64,000 bases of DNA from Phycisphaerae bacterium (GTDB taxonomy: Bacteria > Planctomycetota > Phycisphaerae > Phycisphaerales > UBA1924): contig BJHL01000001.1 of assembly GCA_014192545.1 (NCBI GenBank), positions 668,380 through 732,379 on the forward strand, written 5' to 3'. The position numbers and the translations under genes are program-made. The stretch's first letter is position 1, and every line of letters starts with the position of its first letter. Shown in pieces: positions 1 through 8,505 of this stretch. The notes beneath the pieces are model-generated. The model was not told the DNA's origin, made no database searches, and was given only the letters and a program-made list of their open reading frames with translations.

Positions 1-217
1 GGCCGCGGAAGTGGGCGAAGCCAACATTCGCGTGGACGTGACGGCGTACGAAGGCGATGATCTGGAAATCGGCTTCAATCCGCAGTTCATCGTCGACGCG
101 ATGAAGGTGATTCAAGATCCGGAAGTGATCATGGAGCTGAAGGCTCCCAACAAGCCCGGCCTCATCAAGAGCGGGACGGATTTCTTGTATGTGGTGATGC
201 CGGTGAGCTTGACCTGA
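1..217 (+). CDS. dnaN: DNA polymerase III beta sliding clamp, C-terminal end (partial)
   Basis: The window opens inside this gene; only the last 71 or so codons are present, read from base 2. The residues GFNPQFIVDAMKVI and the closing ELKAPNKPGLIKSGTDFLYVVMP match the third clamp domain and the typical end of bacterial DnaN, where the last residues form part of the ring and the partner-binding cleft. DnaN is the homodimeric ring that tethers the replicative polymerase to DNA. The stop codon is followed 50 bases later by a strong hairpin terminator, so the gene ends its transcription unit. The start and upstream neighbours are outside the window. Confidence 0.93.
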   Translation, partial: AAEVGEANIRVDVTAYEGDDLEIGFNPQFIVDAMKVIQDPEVIMELKAPNKPGLIKSGTDFLYVVMPVSLT

Positions 218-270
218 GCTCGACCTCAGCTTGACCCGAGCTTGATCTGATCACACGAACGACCAAACAG

Positions 271-305
271 ACGCCCCATCGCGTGCGTGACGGGGCGTTT
301 TTCTT
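271..305 (+). terminator. Rho-independent terminator after dnaN
   Basis: ACGCCCC (271-277) pairs with GGGGCGT (292-298) around a 14-base loop and is followed by a T-rich run (298-305). It sits just downstream of the dnaN stop. Confidence 0.8.
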
Positions 306-365
306 TGGGCTATGCGGGTTGTTGCGGCCATCGGTGGTCTAGCGATGGTCTGACTACGGTCACTC

Positions 366-1520
366 ATGGCCCGAGTAGAAAAAGAGAGTGCGACCAAGGT
401 TCGATTGCAACGCGTGTTGGCTGACGCTGGCATCGCCGCTCGGCGCGTGTGTGAGCGGCTGATTGCCGACGGGCGGGTGGTGGTCAACGGGCACAAGATG
501 ACGGAGCTGCCCATCTTTGTTGATCCGGCGGTTGATCGCATCACGGTGGATGGCAAGCTGATTCCGCCGCCGCAGGAGAAGGTGTACATCATGCTGCACA
601 AGCCGGCGCGGACGATTGTTGCGACGGCGGATGAGCCTGGGCTTGAGCGGCGGACGGCGATGCATCTGGTGGACCATCCGGCGCGGGCGTGGCTGTTTCC
701 GGTGGGGCGGCTTGATTATGACACGACGGGGCTGTTGCTGCTGACCAACGATGGCGAGTTTGCGAACTTTGTGACGCATCCGAGCAAGGGCGTGACCAAG
801 GTGTATCACGCGTGGGTGAAGGGGCATGTGAACGAAGAGACGCTGGCGAAGATTCGTCGGCAGAGCAAGCTGGTGGCGAAGGCTGCGATTGCGGAGAAGC
901 GCAAGAACGCAAGGCAGGCGATGGGCTCGTGGGCGGCGAGTGAGTTGCCTGCGGGTAAGAAGAAGATGCCCATTACGCCAATTGACGCGCGCGTGTTGCG
1001 GATTGATGATGGCAAGACGGTGCTGGAAGTGGAGCTGATTGACAATCGCGCGCCGCTGCGCGATGTGTTGCTGGCGGCGGGGCTGGATGTGCGCAAGCTG
1101 GTGCGCGTGCGCATTGGCCAACTTGAGATGAAGACGCTGCAGCCTGGCGCGTGGCGCGAATTGCAGCCCAAGGAAGTGCGCGCGATGATGCGGCCCGACT
1201 GGCACAAACGGGGCGAGAAGGGCAAAATCAGCGGAAAATCGGCTGGCAAGGGCGGATTTGGCAAGGAAAGTGGACGCGGCGGGGGAAAAACGCCGAATGC
1301 TCCAGCAGCTTCGGCGGCTGTGGAACAGGCGACGCAGCGCGCACTGGCATTGCTTGCCGGGCGCGGCACCAGCGGGCAGGATGCCACCAGCACAACTGCA
1401 ACCAGCGTGATGGGTAAGAACAAGCGAGCGGCGGGGAACGAAGCGGCACGGCTGAAGGCAGCCAGTGAGTCGCAGAACGAACCGACGCGGCGCAAGCCTC
1501 GCACGCTGATGCCTGATTGA
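366..1520 (+). CDS. rluB: 23S rRNA pseudouridine synthase, RluB/RsuA family
   Basis: Predicted to isomerise a uridine of large-subunit rRNA to pseudouridine. Residues 10-65 form an S4 RNA-binding domain (RLQRVLADAGIAARR, DGRVVVNG). The catalytic domain carries the family motif GRLDYDTTGLLLLTNDG near residue 117; its first Asp is the expected nucleophile. The enzyme core ends near residue 260, as in RluB. The last 110 residues are a low-complexity Gly/Lys/Ala/Ser tail with no known domain, a style of extension seen in several RNA-related proteins of this window. The ATG at 366 lies 60 bases after the dnaN terminator. RluB rather than RluE/RsuA is inferred from the S4 domain and overall shape; the exact target base is not proven. 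Confidence 0.88.
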   Translation: MARVEKESATKVRLQRVLADAGIAARRVCERLIADGRVVVNGHKMTELPIFVDPAVDRITVDGKLIPPPQEKVYIMLHKPARTIVATADEPGLERRTAMHLVDHPARAWLFPVGRLDYDTTGLLLLTNDGEFANFVTHPSKGVTKVYHAWVKGHVNEETLAKIRRQSKLVAKAAIAEKRKNARQAMGSWAASELPAGKKKMPITPIDARVLRIDDGKTVLEVELIDNRAPLRDVLLAAGLDVRKLVRVRIGQLEMKTLQPGAWRELQPKEVRAMMRPDWHKRGEKGKISGKSAGKGGFGKESGRGGGKTPNAPAASAAVEQATQRALALLAGRGTSGQDATSTTATSVMGKNKRAAGNEAARLKAASESQNEPTRRKPRTLMPD

Positions 1521-1590
1521 TGCCGGATTGAAGCGAAGCGGTTGCAAAGTGCGAACCACGCGAGTGACGCGCCAGTACGAGTGATTGACG

Positions 1591-3243
1591 ATGGCAAAAG
1601 ACTCTCCCACTACTTCTGGTTTGCCGCATGCGGATGAAATTCCACTGCCCAAGTGGGCGCCCAAGTGGATGCCGCGGACGCGCGTACTGATGCGGCTGGT
1701 GGGCAGCAACTATCGCCAGAGTCAAATTACACGGATGGCGGCGGCGTTGAGTTTTCGCACGATTTTTGCGATTATTCCGGTGCTGGTCATCGGCCTGGTG
1801 GTGCTGCACCGGTTTGTGAACGAGCAGCAGGTGCGCGATGTGGTGACCAGCGTGCTGGAATACGCGGGGCTGGCAAACATTGTGGTGGAGAAGGTTGAGC
1901 CTTCAAAACAAGCTGCGGCTGTGGTGCCGGGAATCAATATTTTTGCGTTTGGTGGGGCCGCGCCCAGTGCCGAGGTTGTGCAACAGACCGCGCAAGCCGC
2001 GCGGCTGGATGAACTCATCAAGCAGCTCATGCAACGCGTGGAGTCGATCAACTTTGGCGCTATCGGGTTCATTGGTGCGCTCATGTTGATTTACGCGGCA
2101 CTGTCGATGGTGGTGGAGACGGAAAAAGCGTTTAATCAAATCGCAGGTGCGACGGCGGGCAAGACGTGGGTACGGCGTGTGACGCAGTACTGGGCGCTAC
2201 TCACGCTAGGGCCGGTGTTCTTGGTGCTGAGCTTTGGTGTGAGTGAAGCTGCGAGCAGGACGGCGAAAAGCTGGGTGGGCGTTGCGCAAGAGACGCGGCT
2301 AGTTGAAGCGGCAGCGAGCGGCGGCGCGAGCGATGCGACTGGCGCGACCAACATGGCGAATCAGCCGCCGGTCGCGAAGAAGACGCTTGCGGATCGCGCA
2401 AGGCAGAGCACGGTTGCGACGGTGGGCTTCGCGATTTCATGTGCGATTTCTACCGTCATGCTGCTGGTGTTGTATACGAGTATTCCCAATACGCGCATTC
2501 ATGTGCCTAGTGCTGCGGCGGGAGCAGCGTTTGCCGCGATTGTGTGGGAAGCCAGCAAATGGGCATTCACCGCGTACGTGCGATACAGCACGGGTTATGC
2601 GCAGTTGTACGGCGTGATCGCGCTCATTCCGCTCTTCTTGCTGTGGGTGTATGTCACGTGGATTGTCATGCTGCTGGGCTTTCAATTCACGGTTGTCATG
2701 CAGACGTATCGCAAACTCAGCCGAGAAGACTTCAAGCGATCGCTCATGGTGTCGCTGGGCATGATTCCTGATCCGCGCGACAGTGGCGCGGAAGGCGTGC
2801 TGCTGGTTCACCCCGCGTCAACTCTGGTCATCATGTGTGCGATCACGCAGCGATTTCGCAAGGGACAAACCGCGGATCGCCAGACTCTCGCGATGGCGAC
2901 GAGTTTGGACGAGTCTCTGGTGGATGTGCTGCTGAAGCGGCTGCACGCGGCGAAGTTGCTGGTGGAAGTTGTGGACAACGATCCGACGATTGACACTTTC
3001 ATGCTCGCGAAAGCTCCGGAATTCATTCTCGCGACTGAGGTCATTGCGCTGAACGATCCGCCGGGTACGGCGATGCATGGCGAGCACGCGGTGCTGGCGA
3101 CGACCATCGACAAGGCTCGGCGCGATGCGTTCTTTGGGAAGAGTTTGGCGGATGTGGTGGCAAGTCTTTCGCCGCAGGCGCCGATGAGTTCTGAGGGTGG
3201 CCCGGTCGGTGGCGGGGTCGGTGGGGCGGTCGTTGCGGGGTAA
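1591..3243 (+). CDS. YihY/BrkB-family inner-membrane protein
   Basis: About 550 residues. The family core is clear: TRMAAALSFRTIFAIIPVLVI near residue 45, a TM helix before a large periplasmic or linker insert (residues 100-250, Ala/Ser rich), and the C-terminal membrane block with RVTQYWALLTLGPVFLVLSF and FLLWVYVTWIVMLLGFQF. YihY/BrkB proteins have about six membrane helices; their substrate is uncertain despite the old name 'ribonuclease BN'. Residues 390-500 form a soluble domain with winged-helix-like features (FRKGQTADRQTLAMAT), as in long YihY proteins. I chose the ATG at 1591; the frame is also open from a TTG six bases upstream. It follows the pseudouridine synthase by 70 bases. Confidence 0.82.
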   Translation: MAKDSPTTSGLPHADEIPLPKWAPKWMPRTRVLMRLVGSNYRQSQITRMAAALSFRTIFAIIPVLVIGLVVLHRFVNEQQVRDVVTSVLEYAGLANIVVEKVEPSKQAAAVVPGINIFAFGGAAPSAEVVQQTAQAARLDELIKQLMQRVESINFGAIGFIGALMLIYAALSMVVETEKAFNQIAGATAGKTWVRRVTQYWALLTLGPVFLVLSFGVSEAASRTAKSWVGVAQETRLVEAAASGGASDATGATNMANQPPVAKKTLADRARQSTVATVGFAISCAISTVMLLVLYTSIPNTRIHVPSAAAGAAFAAIVWEASKWAFTAYVRYSTGYAQLYGVIALIPLFLLWVYVTWIVMLLGFQFTVVMQTYRKLSREDFKRSLMVSLGMIPDPRDSGAEGVLLVHPASTLVIMCAITQRFRKGQTADRQTLAMATSLDESLVDVLLKRLHAAKLLVEVVDNDPTIDTFMLAKAPEFILATEVIALNDPPGTAMHGEHAVLATTIDKARRDAFFGKSLADVVASLSPQAPMSSEGGPVGGGVGGAVVAG

Positions 3244-3280
3244 GTTTTGGGGCGAGATTGCCCTGCGGGATTTGGATTTG

Positions 3281-3328
3281 TCGGTCGGAGATCCGGACCT
3301 TCGCAGGGTCTCGGGTCCTGCGTTGGGG
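3281..3328. repeat. Short dispersed repeat, copy A (partner at 62241-62296)
   Basis: The core GATCCGGACCTTCGC followed a few bases later by CTCGGGTCC recurs nearly unchanged at 62255-62283, and the flanks (TTTGGATTTG / TTTGATTTTG before, GCGT-GG-G after) also match. The inner GGACC and GGTCC can pair, so the unit may form a hairpin. It lies between the yihY-like gene and the convergent EEP gene. Confidence 0.55.
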
Positions 3329-3332
3329 TGCG

Positions 3333-4517
3333 TTACTTTGCGAAGATTTCGACTTCTTGCATGCGGTGTTTGCCCAAACCCACGTTGTGGGTTTCGTAGA
3401 CGCTTGCTTGCAGCCATGGCGCGAGGAAAGTGTGATCAATCGCGAGCAGCGGCACCCGATTTGGAAACGTCAGCGCGGGGCCAAAGCCGGCTTGTTCATA
3501 TGCACCGATGAGCGAACCGGTGTCGAAGCGGGTGAGGGTGTTGAGCGAGTTTGAGCCGCGTGGGGTGTTGGTATCGCCTGCGATGATGTCAGGCGTGCGG
3601 AGCGGGTTGGTTTTCGCATCGGGCCAGGTATCAGCGGCATCTTTGCCATCGGCGGTTCGCACGAGGTAGTTGGTCATGTTGTCGAGCGTGTGGCGGGCTT
3701 GACGCATCATGCGGTCGCGCGGAATGTCGGGGTCGCTGGGAAGATCGACGAGCCAGATGACAGTCGGCCTGCCCAGTTGCTGCGTCGTGTCGAGTTGCAC
3801 GAGCAGCGCGACGCCTTTATCGATGCTGAGCTGGCCGCCGCCGGACCAGGTGAATCTTCGTACTTGTGCGCCTTCAACGCCCAACTCAACGCCAGCCCAG
3901 CGCATGACGGGATACTTACTGATGATCGACAGCCGACCATAGATAACGGCAGCGGCTGGCTGGTCGATTGTGCCCGCGCGGCCCATGGCCTGCGTCACCG
4001 GCGCGAGCGAGCGACCCCATGGAGCATTCGCGATGAGCATGATGTCAGGCCGCATGCTGATCATCGCTTGCATGGCGTCATCAAATCGCTCGATTTCACT
4101 CGGGTTCCAAGCTATAAGCCGCGTGGGCGATGTGGGCGACTTTCGCGAGAAGACATTGAAGAGTCGCCACTCGCCGAAGATCATGCCAAGAGTGACAACA
4201 CCGAAGAAGCACCACGCGATGGTGCGCCAGCGTGAGCTGCGCTTGCCGGGTCTTGCGTTACGCCAAGTGTCATCGCGCGTGTCGCTGGTTTCGTATCGCG
4301 GGAAGGCGAAGCGTGCGAGCAGCGCTGAGAGTCCGAGGCACATCGCCGAACCAGGCACGATGATCCAACTCGGCATCCAGAGAACGAATTGGCTCCAGAA
4401 AAAGCGATCAGAGACAAGCCGGCCTGTGATCCACGCGAGCAGCGCGAACCATGCGAGAGCGAGCAGTGCCCTGCTGGCCCAGCGAAGCGGCACGATGATC
4501 AGGCGTGGATCGTTCAT
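3333..4517 (-). CDS. Membrane-anchored endonuclease/exonuclease/phosphatase (EEP) family protein
   Basis: About 394 residues. The first 140 hold three hydrophobic segments (residues 15-35, 40-62 and around 100), so the enzyme domain is probably tethered to the membrane. The C-terminal part shows the EEP fold signature: an IAGDTNTPRGS metal-site motif near residue 312 (GDxN type) and AIDHTF near 358 (the catalytic Asp-His pair). EEP enzymes cut phosphodiesters in DNA, RNA, lipids or inositol phosphates; the substrate here cannot be told. Its ATG overlaps the TGA of the upstream flippase gene (ATGA), so the two are co-transcribed and probably translationally coupled. Confidence 0.75.
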   Translation of the reverse strand: MNDPRLIIVPLRWASRALLALAWFALLAWITGRLVSDRFFWSQFVLWMPSWIIVPGSAMCLGLSALLARFAFPRYETSDTRDDTWRNARPGKRSSRWRTIAWCFFGVVTLGMIFGEWRLFNVFSRKSPTSPTRLIAWNPSEIERFDDAMQAMISMRPDIMLIANAPWGRSLAPVTQAMGRAGTIDQPAAAVIYGRLSIISKYPVMRWAGVELGVEGAQVRRFTWSGGGQLSIDKGVALLVQLDTTQQLGRPTVIWLVDLPSDPDIPRDRMMRQARHTLDNMTNYLVRTADGKDAADTWPDAKTNPLRTPDIIAGDTNTPRGSNSLNTLTRFDTGSLIGAYEQAGFGPALTFPNRVPLLAIDHTFLAPWLQASVYETHNVGLGKHRMQEVEIFAK

Positions 4518-6148
4518 GGTTGCGCGGGGGGTGTGGAGGTAGATTCAGGTTCGAGTCGCACGCCGCAAACCACCGCCATGATGCGGCGGAGGCGAACAGG
4601 AGCGACGTTGACAACATCGAGCAAAGCTTCATGCAGGAAGACGCGTGCAAGCACGAGGAAGAGCAAGCTGGTGACGCCGCCTGCGATGCTGAGCCTGAGC
4701 AGATCGACGATCGCGAGTTTGATGGTGTCGCTGCCGAAGGGGATGTGCTGAGGAAGACTGCCGCGGAGATTGAGGAAGTGATCTGCCGACCAACCCGCAG
4801 CACCGGCGATGATGGCGATGATCCAGGAACTGCACATGGCAACCGCAAGTTTGCGGCGAGGCAAACCGAGTTGCTTGGTGACCCACATGCAGATACCCGC
4901 TCGACTGACGAACAGCCAAAGGCCCGCACCCAGTGAGACAGTTGTCGCATCGGGCTTGACGAGTGCGGCGAGGCAGCAACTGAGCGTGAGGCCTACTCCT
5001 TCGAACAACGTGAGCCATGCGTAGAGCTTGAAGCGGCCTTGTGCCATCAAGAGCGCCGAAGTGAGTCCGAATGTAATGCGCCAGGAGAAGAAAACGCCCA
5101 GCGCAATCGTCGCGGGCACAACGGCGGCCCACTTGCCGTGCCAGAGCAGGCCTTCAAGCGCGGGCATGCACGCGGCAAGACCCAAGCTTGCGATGCTGGC
5201 GATGAGCATGAGCGTGCGCAGGCTGCGAAGCACGGCTTGGCCTTGCCGAATCGGATCGTCGTTGAGTCGCGTGAGTGCGGGCATAAGCACCATCACAACA
5301 CTCACGCCCAGCATGACACCAACTTGTGCAGTGATGGAATATCCAAAATAGAACAAGCCGTTCTGGTCTGCCGACAACAGCCCCAGCGGCAATAGCACCA
5401 TGAACGGCGCCCAATCGATACTGAAATTGGCGAGTGAGCCGAACATGAGCCAGCGGCTGTCGCCCAGAAGCTTTGGCCACTTGTCGCGCTCGGCTGGTAG
5501 CTTCCAAATTCGCTTCTTGTCTGAACGACCGTAGATGATCGTCTCAGCCGCGGCGGCAATGACCGCAGGAATGGCGAGTGCCATCGCGCCAAGCCCGCCC
5601 AGTGCGAAGCCGATGCTTGACAACTGGCGCAGCGAGTTGGACCAGAAAGCGATTTTGCTACCGCGAGCGAATTCGAGATCGATCCGCATTTTGCTTTGCA
5701 ACATGCTGCCCAAGGTACCGATTGGTGCAGCCATGCCGATGACGATGATGACGTACGCGAAGCTCGGTTTGTTGAGATACGCAGCAAGCGGAAACGCAAC
5801 CGCTGCGATGATGCTCGCCATGAGCATGTTGTACCAGAATGCCAGCCAGTATGTAGGTCCGGCGAGTTTGTCGTAGTTGTCTTGGCCGCGTTGGATGACC
5901 AACTCGCGCATGCCGGCATCGCGGCACACGATGATCAAACCGGCAAATGCTGTTGCAACCGCGAAGACGCTGAAGTCGCTGGGATCAAGCTGCCATCCGA
6001 GCACGATCTGCGCCAAGCTTGTCAGCAGCTTGTTTGCGACGGTCACGGCGACGATCCACGCCATGCCGTGACCCACGCGCGCACCCAAAGCCTCGGCCGG
6101 AGCAGCCGTTGGCGGGTTTGGCAGAGATTCGATGGCGGCGTCTTTCAT
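4514..6148 (-). CDS. Polysaccharide flippase (Wzx/MVF-like oligosaccharide exporter)
   Basis: A 544-residue protein made almost entirely of hydrophobic helices (about 12-14), with the N-terminal pattern ANKLLTSLAQIVLGWQLDP and later SDFSVFAVATAFAGLI typical of O-antigen/teichoic-acid flippases. Such proteins move lipid-linked sugar units across the inner membrane. The neighbours support a surface-glycan role: a GDP-fucose-synthase-like gene starts 92 bases away on the opposite strand, and more epimerases lie at 14-16.5 kb. It is coupled through an ATGA overlap to the downstream EEP-family gene, which might act on a glycan-lipid phosphate; that link is inference. The start codon has only a weak ribosome site. 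Confidence 0.82.
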   Translation of the reverse strand: MKDAAIESLPNPPTAAPAEALGARVGHGMAWIVAVTVANKLLTSLAQIVLGWQLDPSDFSVFAVATAFAGLIIVCRDAGMRELVIQRGQDNYDKLAGPTYWLAFWYNMLMASIIAAVAFPLAAYLNKPSFAYVIIVIGMAAPIGTLGSMLQSKMRIDLEFARGSKIAFWSNSLRQLSSIGFALGGLGAMALAIPAVIAAAAETIIYGRSDKKRIWKLPAERDKWPKLLGDSRWLMFGSLANFSIDWAPFMVLLPLGLLSADQNGLFYFGYSITAQVGVMLGVSVVMVLMPALTRLNDDPIRQGQAVLRSLRTLMLIASIASLGLAACMPALEGLLWHGKWAAVVPATIALGVFFSWRITFGLTSALLMAQGRFKLYAWLTLFEGVGLTLSCCLAALVKPDATTVSLGAGLWLFVSRAGICMWVTKQLGLPRRKLAVAMCSSWIIAIIAGAAGWSADHFLNLRGSLPQHIPFGSDTIKLAIVDLLRLSIAGGVTSLLFLVLARVFLHEALLDVVNVAPVRLRRIMAVVCGVRLEPESTSTPPAQP

Positions 6149-6240
6149 GCAATTTCAGGCGAATGGGTCACTATAACCAAGTGTTGAGAGAATACGACAC
6201 AAAGGGAGATAATCGGTGATTGCAAGCGAAAGATTGCAGC

Positions 6241-7254
6241 ATGATCACGACAACGTCCACGACTTCAACAAAGACTGCGGCAGGGCCTTCGCCGCTGGCG
6301 GGCAAACGCATCATCGTGACGGGCGGCGCGGGCTTTTTGGGCCGGCACGTCAAGCAGCGGCTGCTGGCGCGGGGTGTGAAGGAAGAACACATTTGCATTC
6401 CCCGTCGCAAAGATGTGGACCTGACGGACAACGCAAGCGTTGCGCGTCTTTACCGCGAGGCCTTCGCGAATGCGAAAGCCGATGTCGTGCTGCACCTTGC
6501 CGCTGAGGTTGGTGGCATTGGTGCGAACCGCAAAAATCCGGGACGATACTTCTACGCCAACATGGCGATGGCGATGCACCTGATTGAACACGCCCGGCTC
6601 GACGGACTGATCGAACGCGGCGGCGTCTTCTTGCAGACCGGTACGATTTGTGCGTACCCAAAGTTCGCCAATGTTCCGTTTCGCGAAGATGAAGTGTGGG
6701 ACGGCTACCCCGAAGAAACCAACGCTCCCTACGGCGTGGCGAAAAAAGCCGCATGGCAGATGCTCGATGCGTACAAGTTGCAATACGGCATGCAGAGTTC
6801 GTATGTGCTGCCCGTGAACTTGTACGGACCTTGGGACAACTTCGATCTTGAAAGCAGCCACGTCATTCCCGCGCTGATTCGCAAATGCGTCGAAGCCCAG
6901 CAACGCGGCGACAAAGTTCTGCCTGTGTGGGGCACAGGCAGCGCGAGCCGTGAGTTCTTGTATGTTGATGACGCCGCTGAGGGGATCATTCGTGCAGCCG
7001 AAGTGATGCGCGACCCTACGCCCATCAATCTGGGCGCGGGTTTTGAAATCACGATCAAGAATCTCGTCGAGCTGATCGTGAAACTGTCGGGTTTCAAGGG
7101 AGAAATCGCGTGGGATCCAACCAAGCCCGACGGCCAACCGCGGCGAAGCCTGGATGTGACGCGCGCGGAGAAGTTGTTGGGCTGGAAGGCGCAGGTTGGG
7201 TTTGAAGATGGACTGAAGCGGACGATTGCGTGGTATCGGGAGAATGCGAAGTAA
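6241..7254 (+). CDS. fcl: GDP-L-fucose synthase-like NAD(P)-dependent epimerase/reductase
   Basis: Short-chain dehydrogenase of the extended type, about 337 residues. The Rossmann motif GGAGFLG lies near residue 27, the catalytic Tyr-x-x-x-Lys (YGVAKK) near residue 163, and the Ser/Thr-rich active-site strand (LQTGTICAYP) in between. HLAAEVGGIGANR and NLYGPWDNFD match GDP-4-keto-6-deoxymannose epimerase-reductase (WcaG/Fcl), which makes GDP-L-fucose. The frame stays open to a TTG at 6220, but the ATG at 6241 gives a normal N-terminus. It is divergent from the flippase, which suggests surface-polysaccharide synthesis. A GDP-mannose 4,6-dehydratase, the usual partner, is not in the window, so the exact sugar is uncertain. 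Confidence 0.8.
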   Translation: MITTTSTTSTKTAAGPSPLAGKRIIVTGGAGFLGRHVKQRLLARGVKEEHICIPRRKDVDLTDNASVARLYREAFANAKADVVLHLAAEVGGIGANRKNPGRYFYANMAMAMHLIEHARLDGLIERGGVFLQTGTICAYPKFANVPFREDEVWDGYPEETNAPYGVAKKAAWQMLDAYKLQYGMQSSYVLPVNLYGPWDNFDLESSHVIPALIRKCVEAQQRGDKVLPVWGTGSASREFLYVDDAAEGIIRAAEVMRDPTPINLGAGFEITIKNLVELIVKLSGFKGEIAWDPTKPDGQPRRSLDVTRAEKLLGWKAQVGFEDGLKRTIAWYRENAK

Positions 7255-7373
7255 CTTGATTGCTCACAGGATTGCGCATGCATGGCGCAGCGCGTCTTTA
7301 TAACTCGTTGCTGCGAAGCGCTATAACCACTCACGGACTTCAGTGGGCCTCCTTTCCCACCGATCCCCTCTCT

Positions 7374-8201
7374 ATGCGGGGAATTTCTCCCAACATCGAT
7401 ACCCGGGTCATGGCGAGTAACTTCGCCATCGCGCGGACGTCGCGTGAGGTGAATGACTCGCTCACCAAGCTCGCAACTGGCAAGCGCATCAATCGAGCGG
7501 CGGACGACCCTGCGGGCATGACTGCTGTCGAAGCGATGAACGCGCAAGAGCGCACGCTGCAGAAGCAGATCAAGAACTTGGACTTTCAGCGCATTCAGCT
7601 TGATGCGCGCGAAGGTGGCGAGTCGGCGTTCGCCGAGGCGTATCTCGAACTGCAATCGCTGGTTGTGACCGCCGCTAACAGTGGCGCGCTGAGTACGGAA
7701 GAGCGCGAGGCGTTGCAGGTGCAGCTTGATGGCACCTTGCAGGGCATGCAATACGTCGCCAATACAACCAACTTTCGCGGCCAGCAGTTGTTCTCCGGGC
7801 GAAACATCTTTCTTGAAGGCAGCATCACCGAAGTTGTCGATGGCCAGCCCGTCACGTATTCGCTCAAAGACCTGCAACGCGGCGGCAAGCTCAATCTCGT
7901 CAATGGCGACATGGCACTGGCGCAGAAAGTTGTTGACGCCGCACAGAAGGGCAGCAGCGGCCGGCGAGCAGCAATCGGCAACGCAACGCGCGACATCGAA
8001 AGCCAGCAGCGCGTGTTGATGGTCGAACTCGAAAACCTGACCGGCGCCAAAAGCCAGATCGAAGACACCGACTACGCGGCGGAAACGTCCACGCTGGTGC
8101 GGGCCCAGCTCTTGCAACAGTCGTCCATCGCGACGCGCGAGATCGCAATCAACTTGCAGCGCGACACCGTGCTGAGCTTGCTTGAGGGCGTGAAGCGGTA
8201 A
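7374..8201 (+). CDS. Small flagellin
   Basis: About 275 residues, close to the minimum for flagellin. The N-terminal D0/D1 helices show the conserved LATGKRINRAADDPAGM and the C-terminal helix ends in ATREIAINLQRDTVLSLL, comparable to the usual ...NVLSLL end. The variable D2/D3 domains that would lie in the middle are missing, so the filament would expose mainly D1. I start at the ATG at 7374 (MRGISPNIDTRV), which gives the usual short N-terminus; the frame runs open upstream to 7260 without a credible start. No other flagellar gene is in the window, and no clear FliA-type promoter was seen upstream. It follows the GDP-fucose-synthase-like gene by 119 bases. Confidence 0.88.
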   Translation: MRGISPNIDTRVMASNFAIARTSREVNDSLTKLATGKRINRAADDPAGMTAVEAMNAQERTLQKQIKNLDFQRIQLDAREGGESAFAEAYLELQSLVVTAANSGALSTEEREALQVQLDGTLQGMQYVANTTNFRGQQLFSGRNIFLEGSITEVVDGQPVTYSLKDLQRGGKLNLVNGDMALAQKVVDAAQKGSSGRRAAIGNATRDIESQQRVLMVELENLTGAKSQIEDTDYAAETSTLVRAQLLQQSSIATREIAINLQRDTVLSLLEGVKR

Positions 8202-8505
8202 GGCCCGTCGCAGCCCCATCGCTCCCCCGGTACTCCTGAAGGCAACCCTCCCCCATCTCAGGAAAGCGATTTCACGGGGTTTTTCTGCATCCGCGAATTC
8301 TTGTAAAATGCCCGGAAACGCGCGGCAACCCAATTGCGAAGAATCCGTTACTCGCCGGGGTGGCCCGGGCGTGATGGCATTCACGCGTCAATCTGACGCG
8401 GCGATTGTGCGCTTAGCGGCTTTTTCTGCGGGTTGCTGGCGGTTTTTGTCGCTGGCAGGTGGTTCGTGTTGTTCGTTCTGGCGTTTCGCACGCAAGGAGT
8501 TTTCC
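8202..8505. other. Intergenic region between flagellin and metalloprotease
   Basis: 304 bases. The first 90 contain a weak possible hairpin (CCCC at 8250-8253 with GGGG at 8275-8278, then TTTTT), which could end the flagellin transcript. TAAAAT at 8304-8309, preceded by TG, is a possible promoter -10 box for the protease, but its -35 partner is poor. The protease frame stays open back to 8308, but that stretch lacks a signal peptide and ribosome site, so I treat it as untranslated leader. Confidence 0.4.

Noticed and set aside
360-1709. 449-codon open frame on the minus strand opposite rluB
   Set aside because: High-GC antisense shadow; composition dominated by His/Arg/Pro and no domain, while the plus frame is a clear pseudouridine synthase.
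4548-4557. GGTTCGAGTC, like a tRNA T-loop
   Set aside because: Lies inside the flippase 3' coding end; no acceptor, D or anticodon arms fit around it.
6729-8384. 551-codon minus-strand frame across fcl and flagellin
   Set aside because: Antisense to two well-supported genes; no ribosome site or domain.
8308-8505. N-terminal extension of the metalloprotease
   Set aside because: AAGGAG and a signal peptide mark the start at 8506; the extension has no good start or conservation signs.
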